Shown here: positions 1 through 8,935 of the stretch, piece after piece
Position numbering within the stretch: position 1 is the first letter of the stretch
Layout of the letters: every line of letters starts with the position of its first letter
Assembly: GCF_004361815.1 (NCBI RefSeq)
Contig: NZ_SNWA01000002.1
Coordinates: forward strand, 1,116,001 to 1,180,000
Reading direction: 5' to 3'
DNA: 64,000 nt
From: Paraburkholderia sp. BL10I2N1
Lineage (GTDB): Bacteria > Pseudomonadota > Gammaproteobacteria > Burkholderiales > Burkholderiaceae
Program-made: the position numbers and the translations under genes
Notes under the pieces: model-generated
Databases searched by the model: none
Seen by the model: only the letters and a program-made list of their open reading frames with translations
Told to the model about the DNA's origin: nothing

Positions 1-3000
1 CAGAGGTGTTAAAGAGCACGCCTGCCGACGCTGTCGCGTCGTTGGAGACGACCGTGTTGTTGACGAAGCTCACCCGCACCGCATCCTGCAGCGAGACGCC
101 GCCTCCCGCCCACCCGGCCACGTTGTTCGCGATGATGTTGTTGATCACGCGAACCTGATACCACGCGTTCTGGTTGCTGGGGCTGCGTTGCACATCGGTG
201 CCGTTGACGTTCTGCAGCCGCAGGCCGCCACCCTTGCCGCTTTCCGCCGTGTTGCCGACGATCAGATTGCCGTCGATCACGAGGCCAGGGCCCACGCCGT
301 CCGAAAGCTCCGGTGCGCAGTCCACGTCGACGGTCGCGTTCTCGCAGAACGTACCGTCCGGCGGCACGCCCTGGGCAATCACGCCGCCGCCGTACGTAGG
401 CAGCGTCGGATTGTTGCTCTGGTTGAACAACACCCAGTTGTGCGAGATGTCACCGTTGTAGCTGAAGCCGAAGTGCGCGACACCGCCGCCGTCGCCGCTG
501 CTCATGTTGCCGCAGATCCAGTTGTAGTTGAAGTGATAGTAGTCGGCACCTGTGCAGAAGGTCACACCGCCCGCTGACGAAGGCGTGGTCGAGTTGATTT
601 CATCGCCATACGAGGCGTTCGACGTGACCGCATTGTGATGCACGTTCACCGCGGTATTGAAGGCAAAGGGCAGCTCGGTCACACCGTCAGTACCGCCGAT
701 GGTGCCGTCCGGCGTTTCGACCTGGCCGACTGTGATGCCGCCGGTGAGCGTGCCTGAATTGCTGAACACGCGGTTGTTCGAGATTTCCAGGTTGTGGTTC
801 CAGCCGTGCACGAAAATCCCCCCGCCGCCTTGCGAGCTGTTGGTGAAGGTCATGCCGTCGATGCGCGACGGATTGCACTTGAAGTTGCCCGGATTGTTGA
901 CGCAATCCGGGGGGTTCGAGGTCGGCAGGATCGGGAGGACCGGCCCCGCGAGCGGCGTGCAGATGCCGTTCGCGATGCAGTTCGGATCGGCTTGCGTCAC
1001 GCCGCCCACCACCACGTCCTTCACGCCTTTGCCGAGGACCGTAATGGCCGCCCCTTCATAGGCGCCCATCAGCGTCGGCTCGATCAGCAGTTCGGACAGG
1101 TTGCCGTTGAGGTTGAAGTCCCAGCCCGTGGTCGGCTCGAACGGTATCGCATCGACCTTGCGCTGCATCGTCGACGAGCAGGAATACCTGCCGTTCGGAT
1201 CGTACGGATTGCTCGCCGAGATCAGGCCGCCGTTCAATGCGTCGCCGAAGAGACAATTGATCTGCCTGCGCCACGGGTCGAGCTTGCCCGACGGATGGGT
1301 GTTTGCGTTGACCGTCACGGCCGTGGCGCCGACACCTTGCAGCCGGACCGGCTTCCACATCAGCAGCATTTCGTTATAGGTACCCGGACCGACGACGATC
1401 ATGTCCCCCGGGGTCGCCTTGTCGATCGCCGTCTGGATCGCGTTACTCGTCGCGTTCTCGCCATTCACGTAGGTCGGCGCCTTGCCGGCGACCGTGACGG
1501 TAACCGTATCGATCGACTTCTTGCCGTTGGCGGCCGTGATGACGAGTTCGCCGCATCTCGCCACGCTCAGTACCGGTATGCCACGTTGCTGCAGCGGGCA
1601 GATCGGAACGAGAAGGGGCACCTGGCCTGTGATCGTGAGGTCGCTCCATGAGACATTGTTCATCGGAACACCGCCGATCGTTACGTTCTGGCACGGACCA
1701 ACGGCCGGGCATGTCGAAGGGCGGCTGCCAAAGCCATAGTGGCGCGTGACGAACTTCTGGTTGAACGGCGTAGCGGTCGCAGCCGGCCCGTTGTACGCGT
1801 GGTTCGGCACCTGCTGGTTGCCCAGCCCCTTGATCGTCAGCGTGTGGCCGGACGCGCTGACCCACGGTCCCGCGCCGCCGCCGCTCGAGTCGCCTGTCAC
1901 AGTGGAGATCGCCGGGGTCGCATCCGGGTATGCGCAGTCTGGTGGATTGTAGCCATCGGCGAAGGCCTGGACCGGCACCACCGGCGTATCCATATACTGG
2001 GTTTGTCCGGGCATGAACGGAATCTCGTAGCAGAACTGGCTGTACGCCGGATTGAACAGGGGATCCCTGATCGTTTTCCCGGGATTTGCAGGATCGGGCT
2101 TGTCCGGATCGTTCATGCAGGCAACCATCATCGTCGGCGCATAACCGGTCGGATTCGGCGGATTGACTTCCCAGGTCGAATAGTTCAGTCCGTTGAAGAT
2201 GCCCCACGAATCCGAATAGACACGGGCGACTTCGTTGCCGGCGAAATCCTTCATCGAGATCGGCACGTTCGGGATCGCGAACTTTTCACCGAACTGCGGC
2301 GAATACGGATCGAACTCAGCCGAGAAGTCATCCAGCATGAAGCCGGTGTAGTGCGCGGCGACGTGCGTCGAGCTGAACAGCCAGAACTTCGCCAGCACCG
2401 ACATCTGGTTCGTGAGCGTCACTTCCTTGCGGTCGCACAGATGCCTTGATGCGCCCGCGAACGGCGCGACTTCCTTCGAACCTGGGAACAGGCTGATGTA
2501 GTCGGGCACGATGCGCAGCGCACCGACACAAGGCCAGAACGTTTCGACGCTACCCGTGTCGCCTTCGTGCCGGGGCGAGGAGCCGAGATCCGAGGTCGAA
2601 TTCTGCGCACTGTTCCGGTTATAAGTGGAATTCATCGCAGCCTGGTCGGGCAGAATGAAGATGTTGCCCAGACCGCCAAACTGCTGCGTCACCGGAGCAA
2701 TGTAGTTGTCGCCGATCAGGATGTTCTTGTCTTCCTCCTTCACCAGTTCGTATCCCGGCGGCACGATTACTTCGACCACGTACTTGCCGGCAGGCAGCAT
2801 CCTGGTGCCGTCGCCCGAAGGATTCGCCACGCAGATCGCGCAGTTCGTCGCAGTCGGCTTGCCGGTAGTCGGGCTCGTAGCCGTCACACTGGGGAATTGG
2901 TACATCCCGTCGTACGGCGCAGGCTGCAGCTGGTTGAATACATGCATGCCGTCATAGCACTTGAACTGCGAATGCGCCGGCAATGCACGATGCTGCGCGT

Positions 3001-6000
3001 CGAGCCATTGGCGGCTGTCCTTCAGCGTGAAGAAGAACGGGTCGGTGGTCTCCTGTCCCGGACAGTTCATGTTCGGTGCGCCGTCGGAACGGAAACCCTG
3101 TGACCAGTCATCCCAGCTGGAGGTCTTCGTCGTGTCCACGAGCGTCAAGCTCTGCGTCCCGTCCGCGGCGGTACCTTCCTGATACAGGTTTACCGTGACG
3201 TTCGGCACATCCGGCGTCCAGCTCGTGTGGATCAGCAGCGCGGGATCGTCGAACGGACGCGTCGACGCGTAAATGACCTCACCCTTGATGCCGCCGTTTT
3301 CGGTCGGGCCGAACGGCGCCTTGCCGAATTCGATGAAGGAACTCTGGCCGGAGAACCCCTGCCAGCCCTCCGTGGTCACCCACGGCGGGTCGACTCTGCC
3401 CGTCGATGGGTTCGTGCCCGAACGGTCGGTACAGTCCGCATCGTTGCAATACACCGCGCCTGGCACGCGCAGTTTCGCGGGCAGGTGCGCCGTCGCGGAT
3501 TCCTGCGTGTTGGCGAAGTTGGCGGCAATGTTCGAGCTGCCCCCACCTGGCGTCCCATCGGGCGGGCCACCCGCGTCATAGACCACATGGACGCCCGTCT
3601 GCTTGAAGCGGGTTGTATCCGCTTCTGCGATGTACCAGTTGAATAGCGGGAACACTTCGTTAAACCCGGCGTAGCCGTTCAGGTCGGTGTTGTTGAAGTT
3701 CGAATAGCTGCCGTCGCGGAAGCGGATATTGGTCGGCACCAGCGTCAGTCCGGGCTCGCTGGGCTGCGACACGCCGTCTCCGTTGAGATCCAGAAAGGTC
3801 CGGGTATAGAGATTCGTGTGCCATTGGAGCACCGGGATATCGCCGAGACTCGCGCTTTGGCCGCCCGCCAACTTGACTGCCGTCGCCAGCCCGTCGACGA
3901 TCTGATCGTTCCACTGATCGAAGATGGTGATTCTGTACGTGCCGTCGGGCAGACCGGAGAAATTGAACGTACCGTCGGGCTTGCACTTCGTGAACGAAAC
4001 GTCTTCCCCGTCCGTGTCGCCAATGCTCACGTAACACTGCGTGAAACTCAACGAGTCGCGCGACCCCGAGCCATACAGATTCTGGTTAGGCGGACGGCTG
4101 TAGTGCAGATTTGTGATCCGGCCGTTGACTGAGTTGTTGCACGTGGTTGTGCCCGTGCAGAGAAGAGGCAAGCGGGCATTGATGATTTTCGGATTGGCAA
4201 AGCCGACCGACACGTGGAAGCCCGCCGGTCCGAATTCCTGGAAGTATGCCGGCCCACCTACCTTGATGAACGCGTCATGGGCCTTCTGTCCATCCAGCGT
4301 GTTCGTTTGTAGCCACTCTTCTCCCCTGCCGATTCTGTCGGCGCCTGGCGTTGCAACCACGCCGTACCGGCCGGGCATCAGGTTGGCGATAACGGCCTGG
4401 CCGATGAGCGGCGATAATGTCTTGCCGTCCGACTCGTACTTCGGACACGTCGGAATCATGCCCAGCAGTCCGTCGTTCGACGTTGTCGAAATCGGGCAGG
4501 CGTTGAGTCCGGTGGCCGGATCGATCGTCCCCTGCAACGAGTTGGACAGCGGCATGTTGAACATGTCGTAAGTCATCTGGCCGGTTGGATCGCCGGTGCC
4601 GCCCGCGTCGTCAAAGAGCTTGATTTCGAAGCCGCCGAGGCCCGGCTCGTGGGCCGTGCCGAACGTATCGGTTCCGCCGCCGACGTCCACTTCACCATTG
4701 AGCGGCGCGTCGTCCTCGAACACGAACACCGAGACCTTCGCCGTCGCGAACGGCGTTTCTTGCAGCAGCACGTTGACACTGGTCTGTGCGGGTGCGATTG
4801 GCGCCCCGCCCATGCTGTGTCCACAGGTGCCCGTACCCGGCGCAAAATCCGCCGTTGTCGGGCAATCCTTCCCAATGTCGAACGGTCTCATCCCGCTGGG
4901 ACTAGTGGAATCCGCCTTAGGCGCGCCCGCCCCGTTCGTGAACGTGTTGCCGGCGTCGCCCGGCAGAATCGAGATGTAGTAGTGTTTAGTCGGATCGAGC
5001 GCCACCTGACGGGGGTCGACCGGCAACTGTTGCGACGCGTTCGTGCGGCACGCGCCATTGCCGACGTCGCACACCGTGGGCAGATGCGAGTTGCTCGCCG
5101 GATCGTACACCGTCTGCCCCGACTCGCACGCGACAGTGCCGACGCAGCCCGCTGCAATCACCGGCATGTAGCTGGTATGGAAGCTCGTGCCGAGACTGGG
5201 AACCGGCAGCGGCGGACACGTGGCCGGACGCGGTGTCGTGTTCACCTGGCATGCGGGATCGATCTGGAAAGTACGGTCTTCCTCGATGATCCAGCGGTAG
5301 TCGGTAAGCTGAATCGGGGTCTTGCCCGGCGCCGTGCTTGGCGCATCCAATACCTTGACGACAAGTCCGCTGCCGCCCTTGAACGTCACCGTCACGGTCG
5401 CGGCAGCGCTCGACGTGTTCTGCGAATTCACTGCCTTGTACTGGAACTTCACATTAGCCGTCGCATTGCCGACGGGCGGCACCGAGGGAATGGCGGTAAA
5501 CGACCCGTCCGCGTTCAACGTGACGGTCCCACCGGTCACAGCGCCGGAAACCGACGCGGTGAGCGGAAGCCCGGCCGGATCGTGGGCGTAGGCCAGCACG
5601 CCGGGCGCGCCGATCTGCAGCCGCGACGCGATGTTGCTGGTGTAAGTGCCATTGGCGGCCACAGGCGAACCAGACAGGCAGCCCGAACCAGCGGTACAGG
5701 CGGCCAGCGTCACCGTCGCCGTCAGCGCGGGATTGCCGTTCGCCTGATACACAAAGCTGTCGGACGTCGTGCCGGCGTTGGGCACATAGGTGAACGTGCC
5801 GTTCTGGTTCAGCGTGAGCACACCGCCGGTAGGCTGTGTCTTGACCTGCACGCCGTAAACACCGACATCGTTGGCGATCACGCCTCTCGCCGGGTCAGAC
5901 ACGCTCACCGTGCTACCCGCGACCAGGAAGTACTTGTCGGGATTGGCGATCGCATTCTGATTGGCGGCCGCCGCCGTCGGCAGCGCGCCGCTATTGACGC

Positions 6001-7255
6001 TGATGTAGCCCTGCATCCCGCCATCGCGCTGATTGTTGGTCGATAGACTCAGTTGGCGGTCGAACACCGGAAGCGCTAATGCGCCGGTAGCGGGTGCGTT
6101 CAGCAACACGTCCTGTGTTTTGCCAGCCGCCAGAAATACTTCCGACTGGACGCGCGCATTGCCGGGCAACACGTTGCCGTCTTCGGCAATCAACGAGAAA
6201 CCGGAAACAGCAGGCGTGCCGGTTTGAGCACCGACCACCGACGGAACGTGCATCCGCAGACCGGCGTTCACGAAGCGCACGAGCACCTGGCCCGTCCCGG
6301 CAGGCGCGGTGGCGGTAAACGAAGACCCGCCGGCATTGGTCCGGTCGAAGGCGACGCCGTTGATCAGGTAGTAGCGCGGATCGTAGTTCACTGCCGGCGG
6401 ATAGCAGGTGCCGAACGCCGTCGACTTCGAATCGCCGCAGCCGCCGGGCTGACCCGACCATGCCATGGTTTCGCTGAAGCCCGTCGTCGTCACTGCCGCT
6501 GCGACAGCCGTGTTTTGGACGGGATCGATTTCGCTCAGCACGAGCGGTACGTCGGCGTCATAGCAGATAGCCGGATTGGTATAAGCCTGATACAGCTGCG
6601 ACGCCACCGGGCAGGTCACGCTGCCACCGACCGGCGCCTTCACCACCAGCACGCCGTATAGCCCCATCGGTCCCTGGATCGACGGATGCGTTCCCGACTC
6701 GATCAGATAGGTGCCCGGGCTCAGGTTGTTCCAGGTGAGCGCCGTAGTCTTGCCGGTCGCCACCTCGGTTGCAAACGACTGGACCCGATTCCCCTGCGTA
6801 GGCGGCGTAAATGTCGCGCCGGTCGCACTGCTGGCAATCGGCCAGGTCGTCGAGGTTTGCGGCGGATGCGGCGGACTCGGCACGTTCACCGCTGTCGTCC
6901 CAAGACCGCCGCCCAACTGCCCCACCACGACGAGCGAGGTCGGCACGGCGCCGGGCAAGCTATTGGTGAGATTGATCGTCAGCGGTCCTGGCGGCACGGT
7001 AATCACCACCGGCGACCAGTTCGCTCCGGCGCCCGGATTCGCCGTTGTACACGTAGCCGGCGCCACTGCTGCCGGCGTGCAGGTGTAGCCCCACATCGGC
7101 ACAGCCTGCCCGTCGGGCAACGTGGCGGTGGCCGCTTTTGCTGTCAGATTGACGACTTGAGCGAAAGACACGCCACTGGCCGTAAGAAGAATGGACGCCG
7201 CGACTCCTGCCTTAAACACGTCGAAGAGGGTCGCCTTAAACTGGGTGGATCTCAT
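1..7255 (-). CDS. Giant secreted multidomain protein with degenerate cupredoxin head and beta-helix tail (3' end beyond window)
   Basis: The frame stays open from ATG 7253-7255 to the left edge, 2,418 codons without a stop, so the C-terminus is missing. A GGAG sits 8 nt upstream. Residues 1-32 form a Sec signal peptide ending SGVSFA. Residues about 33-330 look like a multicopper-oxidase/cupredoxin region with the family phrase MGLYGVLVV near residue 197, but the usual copper-ligand histidines are absent. Then follow Ig/VCBS-like repeats (around residue 460-620), SdrD-like beta domains (around 1100), a calcium-loop-like LDLNGDGV stretch near 1160, an IPT/TIG-like region (about 1770-1920) and, from about 1935 on, an Asn/Gly-rich right-handed beta-helix (repeated NNxI, GGG and SNN turns). 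It is the last gene of a three-gene operon, 17 nt after an oxidase-like gene. Function is unknown; a surface or exported scaffold or partner of the two upstream copper proteins is my inference. Confidence 0.85.
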   Translation of the reverse strand, partial: MRSTQFKATLFDVFKAGVAASILLTASGVSFAQVVNLTAKAATATLPDGQAVPMWGYTCTPAAVAPATCTTANPGAGANWSPVVITVPPGPLTINLTNSLPGAVPTSLVVVGQLGGGLGTTAVNVPSPPHPPQTSTTWPIASSATGATFTPPTQGNRVQSFATEVATGKTTALTWNNLSPGTYLIESGTHPSIQGPMGLYGVLVVKAPVGGSVTCPVASQLYQAYTNPAICYDADVPLVLSEIDPVQNTAVAAAVTTTGFSETMAWSGQPGGCGDSKSTAFGTCYPPAVNYDPRYYLINGVAFDRTNAGGSSFTATAPAGTGQVLVRFVNAGLRMHVPSVVGAQTGTPAVSGFSLIAEDGNVLPGNARVQSEVFLAAGKTQDVLLNAPATGALALPVFDRQLSLSTNNQRDGGMQGYISVNSGALPTAAAANQNAIANPDKYFLVAGSTVSVSDPARGVIANDVGVYGVQVKTQPTGGVLTLNQNGTFTYVPNAGTTSDSFVYQANGNPALTATVTLAACTAGSGCLSGSPVAANGTYTSNIASRLQIGAPGVLAYAHDPAGLPLTASVSGAVTGGTVTLNADGSFTAIPSVPPVGNATANVKFQYKAVNSQNTSSAAATVTVTFKGGSGLVVKVLDAPSTAPGKTPIQLTDYRWIIEEDRTFQIDPACQVNTTPRPATCPPLPVPSLGTSFHTSYMPVIAAGCVGTVACESGQTVYDPASNSHLPTVCDVGNGACRTNASQQLPVDPRQVALDPTKHYYISILPGDAGNTFTNGAGAPKADSTSPSGMRPFDIGKDCPTTADFAPGTGTCGHSMGGAPIAPAQTSVNVLLQETPFATAKVSVFVFEDDAPLNGEVDVGGGTDTFGTAHEPGLGGFEIKLFDDAGGTGDPTGQMTYDMFNMPLSNSLQGTIDPATGLNACPISTTSNDGLLGMIPTCPKYESDGKTLSPLIGQAVIANLMPGRYGVVATPGADRIGRGEEWLQTNTLDGQKAHDAFIKVGGPAYFQEFGPAGFHVSVGFANPKIINARLPLLCTGTTTCNNSVNGRITNLHYSRPPNQNLYGSGSRDSLSFTQCYVSIGDTDGEDVSFTKCKPDGTFNFSGLPDGTYRITIFDQWNDQIVDGLATAVKLAGGQSASLGDIPVLQWHTNLYTRTFLDLNGDGVSQPSEPGLTLVPTNIRFRDGSYSNFNNTDLNGYAGFNEVFPLFNWYIAEADTTRFKQTGVHVVYDAGGPPDGTPGGGSSNIAANFANTQESATAHLPAKLRVPGAVYCNDADCTDRSGTNPSTGRVDPPWVTTEGWQGFSGQSSFIEFGKAPFGPTENGGIKGEVIYASTRPFDDPALLIHTSWTPDVPNVTVNLYQEGTAADGTQSLTLVDTTKTSSWDDWSQGFRSDGAPNMNCPGQETTDPFFFTLKDSRQWLDAQHRALPAHSQFKCYDGMHVFNQLQPAPYDGMYQFPSVTATSPTTGKPTATNCAICVANPSGDGTRMLPAGKYVVEVIVPPGYELVKEEDKNILIGDNYIAPVTQQFGGLGNIFILPDQAAMNSTYNRNSAQNSTSDLGSSPRHEGDTGSVETFWPCVGALRIVPDYISLFPGSKEVAPFAGASRHLCDRKEVTLTNQMSVLAKFWLFSSTHVAAHYTGFMLDDFSAEFDPYSPQFGEKFAIPNVPISMKDFAGNEVARVYSDSWGIFNGLNYSTWEVNPPNPTGYAPTMMVACMNDPDKPDPANPGKTIRDPLFNPAYSQFCYEIPFMPGQTQYMDTPVVPVQAFADGYNPPDCAYPDATPAISTVTGDSSGGGAGPWVSASGHTLTIKGLGNQQVPNHAYNGPAATATPFNQKFVTRHYGFGSRPSTCPAVGPCQNVTIGGVPMNNVSWSDLTITGQVPLLVPICPLQQRGIPVLSVARCGELVITAANGKKSIDTVTVTVAGKAPTYVNGENATSNAIQTAIDKATPGDMIVVGPGTYNEMLLMWKPVRLQGVGATAVTVNANTHPSGKLDPWRRQINCLFGDALNGGLISASNPYDPNGRYSCSSTMQRKVDAIPFEPTTGWDFNLNGNLSELLIEPTLMGAYEGAAITVLGKGVKDVVVGGVTQADPNCIANGICTPLAGPVLPILPTSNPPDCVNNPGNFKCNPSRIDGMTFTNSSQGGGGIFVHGWNHNLEISNNRVFSNSGTLTGGITVGQVETPDGTIGGTDGVTELPFAFNTAVNVHHNAVTSNASYGDEINSTTPSSAGGVTFCTGADYYHFNYNWICGNMSSGDGGGVAHFGFSYNGDISHNWVLFNQSNNPTLPTYGGGVIAQGVPPDGTFCENATVDVDCAPELSDGVGPGLVIDGNLIVGNTAESGKGGGLRLQNVNGTDVQRSPSNQNAWYQVRVINNIIANNVAGWAGGGVSLQDAVRVSFVNNTVVSNDATASAGVLFNTS

Positions 7256-7272
7256 CGCGCTTCTCCCCGCCT

Positions 7273-8925
7273 CTAATTGGATTCGTCAATCAGGAAAACC
7301 TGTGGATCGACGAGCATCATCATCATCATTCCGCCTGGAAAGATGTTGTTCGTGGTGATCTCGCGCTCGTTATGCGAGTGCCACATGAATGCGAAGCCTG
7401 CTTCGGTTGCCGGTGGATTCGCGATCGTCCCGCTCGGCGGCGTCGTCCCTGTGGGCGAGGTGGCGCGTATGGTCGCGTCCGGCCCGAGATAAGGACTACC
7501 GCCATACCAGGTGCCGTTCGTGAAGAGGTGCGAGTCCGGCAGCGTGACCGGCCCGCCGCTGCCGACATTGCCGAACGGATGCGCTTCGAGCGCCTTGCCG
7601 TGATCGGCGCACCACTCGTAGTAGTTCGGCGCATGCGGATCGGCCGTGTAATAGCCGTTCGCGTCCGGGATGCAGACGACCGGCTTGCCGACGTAAGCCG
7701 CGTATTTCGGATCGGTTTCGGTATACAGGTCCCCAGGCTTATGCCCATAGACATCCCAGTTCAGGCCCTTGCCCGTCCAGTAGAAAATTCCGTCCATCGC
7801 GAGGCCCGGCGTCGTCGTCGTCGTGAACAGCAGCGGTCCGGCTACCTTGGTCGGGTCCGTCTTGCTGAGAATCATGTTTCCATCGCGCGCCAGCACCCGC
7901 ACGTGATTGCCGTGCTCGTGGAACGGATGCTGCCAGCGGCCGGTGCCGATGATCCGCAACAGCACCAGTTCCCCCGGGTGCATGTGCGGATTGCCGTTGT
8001 AGGGCTGATGCGGATACTGCGCCGCATAGTTCGGGTCCATGTCGTCCGGCATCGAGCGGCCGTTGACCATGAAATAGGCCGGGTGATAGGGCTCCGTCTC
8101 GACGGTCATGCAACCGTTCGGCGACGTGCATGCGTTCGCCGCCTGCTGTTCCGCCTGCGTATGGATGCGCGGATCTATTTCGGAGAACTGGAACAGATAC
8201 TCGCGGTCGTAACAGGCCGCGCTGTGGTTATAGGCCGCGCTGGCATTGCGGAAGTCCGGTTGCCCATCCGGCAGCGTCGCCGCGACCGCGCGGCAACCCG
8301 TAGGCACCGCAACCGTGCCGGGTGCGGAGGTCGGCAAAACGATGATCGCGCCAAACAGGCCCATCTCGATCTGCAGATCACCCTGGGTGCCGCTGTAGTA
8401 TGCATGCGTGCCGGGCGTCGCCGCGACGAAGCTATACGTGACCGTGGCACCGTGGGCGGCCTCGCGGGTCAGCAATCCCGGCGAGCCGGTGAGCGCGGCA
8501 GGACAGGTCCCGTCGGGGTTCAGCACCGCGGCGCAGACCTGGAATCCCGGAAAGAGGATCGACGTGTTGCCCGCCGCCGCCGGCAGGTTATTGGTGAGCG
8601 TCACCGTGACGACGTCGCCCTGCTTGACGATCAGTGTCGGACCGGGAATCTGCATACTCGGACAGTTCGCGCCCGCGATCGTGGACGGCGAAAAGCCGGC
8701 CGGCGCCGTGCGGCATCCATAGCCCCACGAATAGACGCTCGCGCCGTCGGGCTGGGAGATGCGGTTCGCCTCGGCGCTCAGATCGAAGTGCGTCCCCGTG
8801 ATGCCGGGCGCGGCGGCTTGCGCGTGCATGCAGACGAGCGTGGCAAGCGTCGCCGCACCGAACCGTGCCAGCCGCCCAAGGCGCGTCAGCATGGCGACCC
8901 ATGTTTTGTGAGTGATGTATCCCAC
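7273..8925 (-). CDS. Multicopper-oxidase-like exported protein, subunit carrying HPxHxHG and HSH motifs
   Basis: A 550-residue cupredoxin-type protein. I chose GTG at 8925 because AGGAG lies 7 nt upstream and the start follows the upstream stop (8936-8938); an ATG at 8892 would also leave a full signal peptide (ending MHAQAAA). The C-terminal half holds HPFHEHG (H333, H336, H338), the classical third copper motif, and near the end WHSHNERE (H516, H518), where canonical oxidases have HCH. The type-1 copper cysteine is therefore missing. The N-terminal domain keeps the fold phrase MGLFGAIIV but has lost the motif-II histidines. A Met run (GGMMMMML) follows the last motif. The neighbouring 521-residue protein supplies the other two HxH motifs, so the two probably work together. 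Substrate is not readable; phenols, Mn(II) or Cu(I) are possible by family. Confidence 0.8.
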   Translation of the reverse strand: MGYITHKTWVAMLTRLGRLARFGAATLATLVCMHAQAAAPGITGTHFDLSAEANRISQPDGASVYSWGYGCRTAPAGFSPSTIAGANCPSMQIPGPTLIVKQGDVVTVTLTNNLPAAAGNTSILFPGFQVCAAVLNPDGTCPAALTGSPGLLTREAAHGATVTYSFVAATPGTHAYYSGTQGDLQIEMGLFGAIIVLPTSAPGTVAVPTGCRAVAATLPDGQPDFRNASAAYNHSAACYDREYLFQFSEIDPRIHTQAEQQAANACTSPNGCMTVETEPYHPAYFMVNGRSMPDDMDPNYAAQYPHQPYNGNPHMHPGELVLLRIIGTGRWQHPFHEHGNHVRVLARDGNMILSKTDPTKVAGPLLFTTTTTPGLAMDGIFYWTGKGLNWDVYGHKPGDLYTETDPKYAAYVGKPVVCIPDANGYYTADPHAPNYYEWCADHGKALEAHPFGNVGSGGPVTLPDSHLFTNGTWYGGSPYLGPDATIRATSPTGTTPPSGTIANPPATEAGFAFMWHSHNEREITTNNIFPGGMMMMMLVDPQVFLIDESN

Positions 8926-8935
8926 GGCTCTTCTC

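Noticed and set aside
174..7276. Many plus-strand open frames across the first 7 kb, some of several hundred codons (for example 4649-6046)
   Set aside because: They lie antisense to one continuous minus-strand frame with signal peptide and recognisable domains; their translations are Arg/His/Ala-rich, typical of antisense frames in GC-rich genes.
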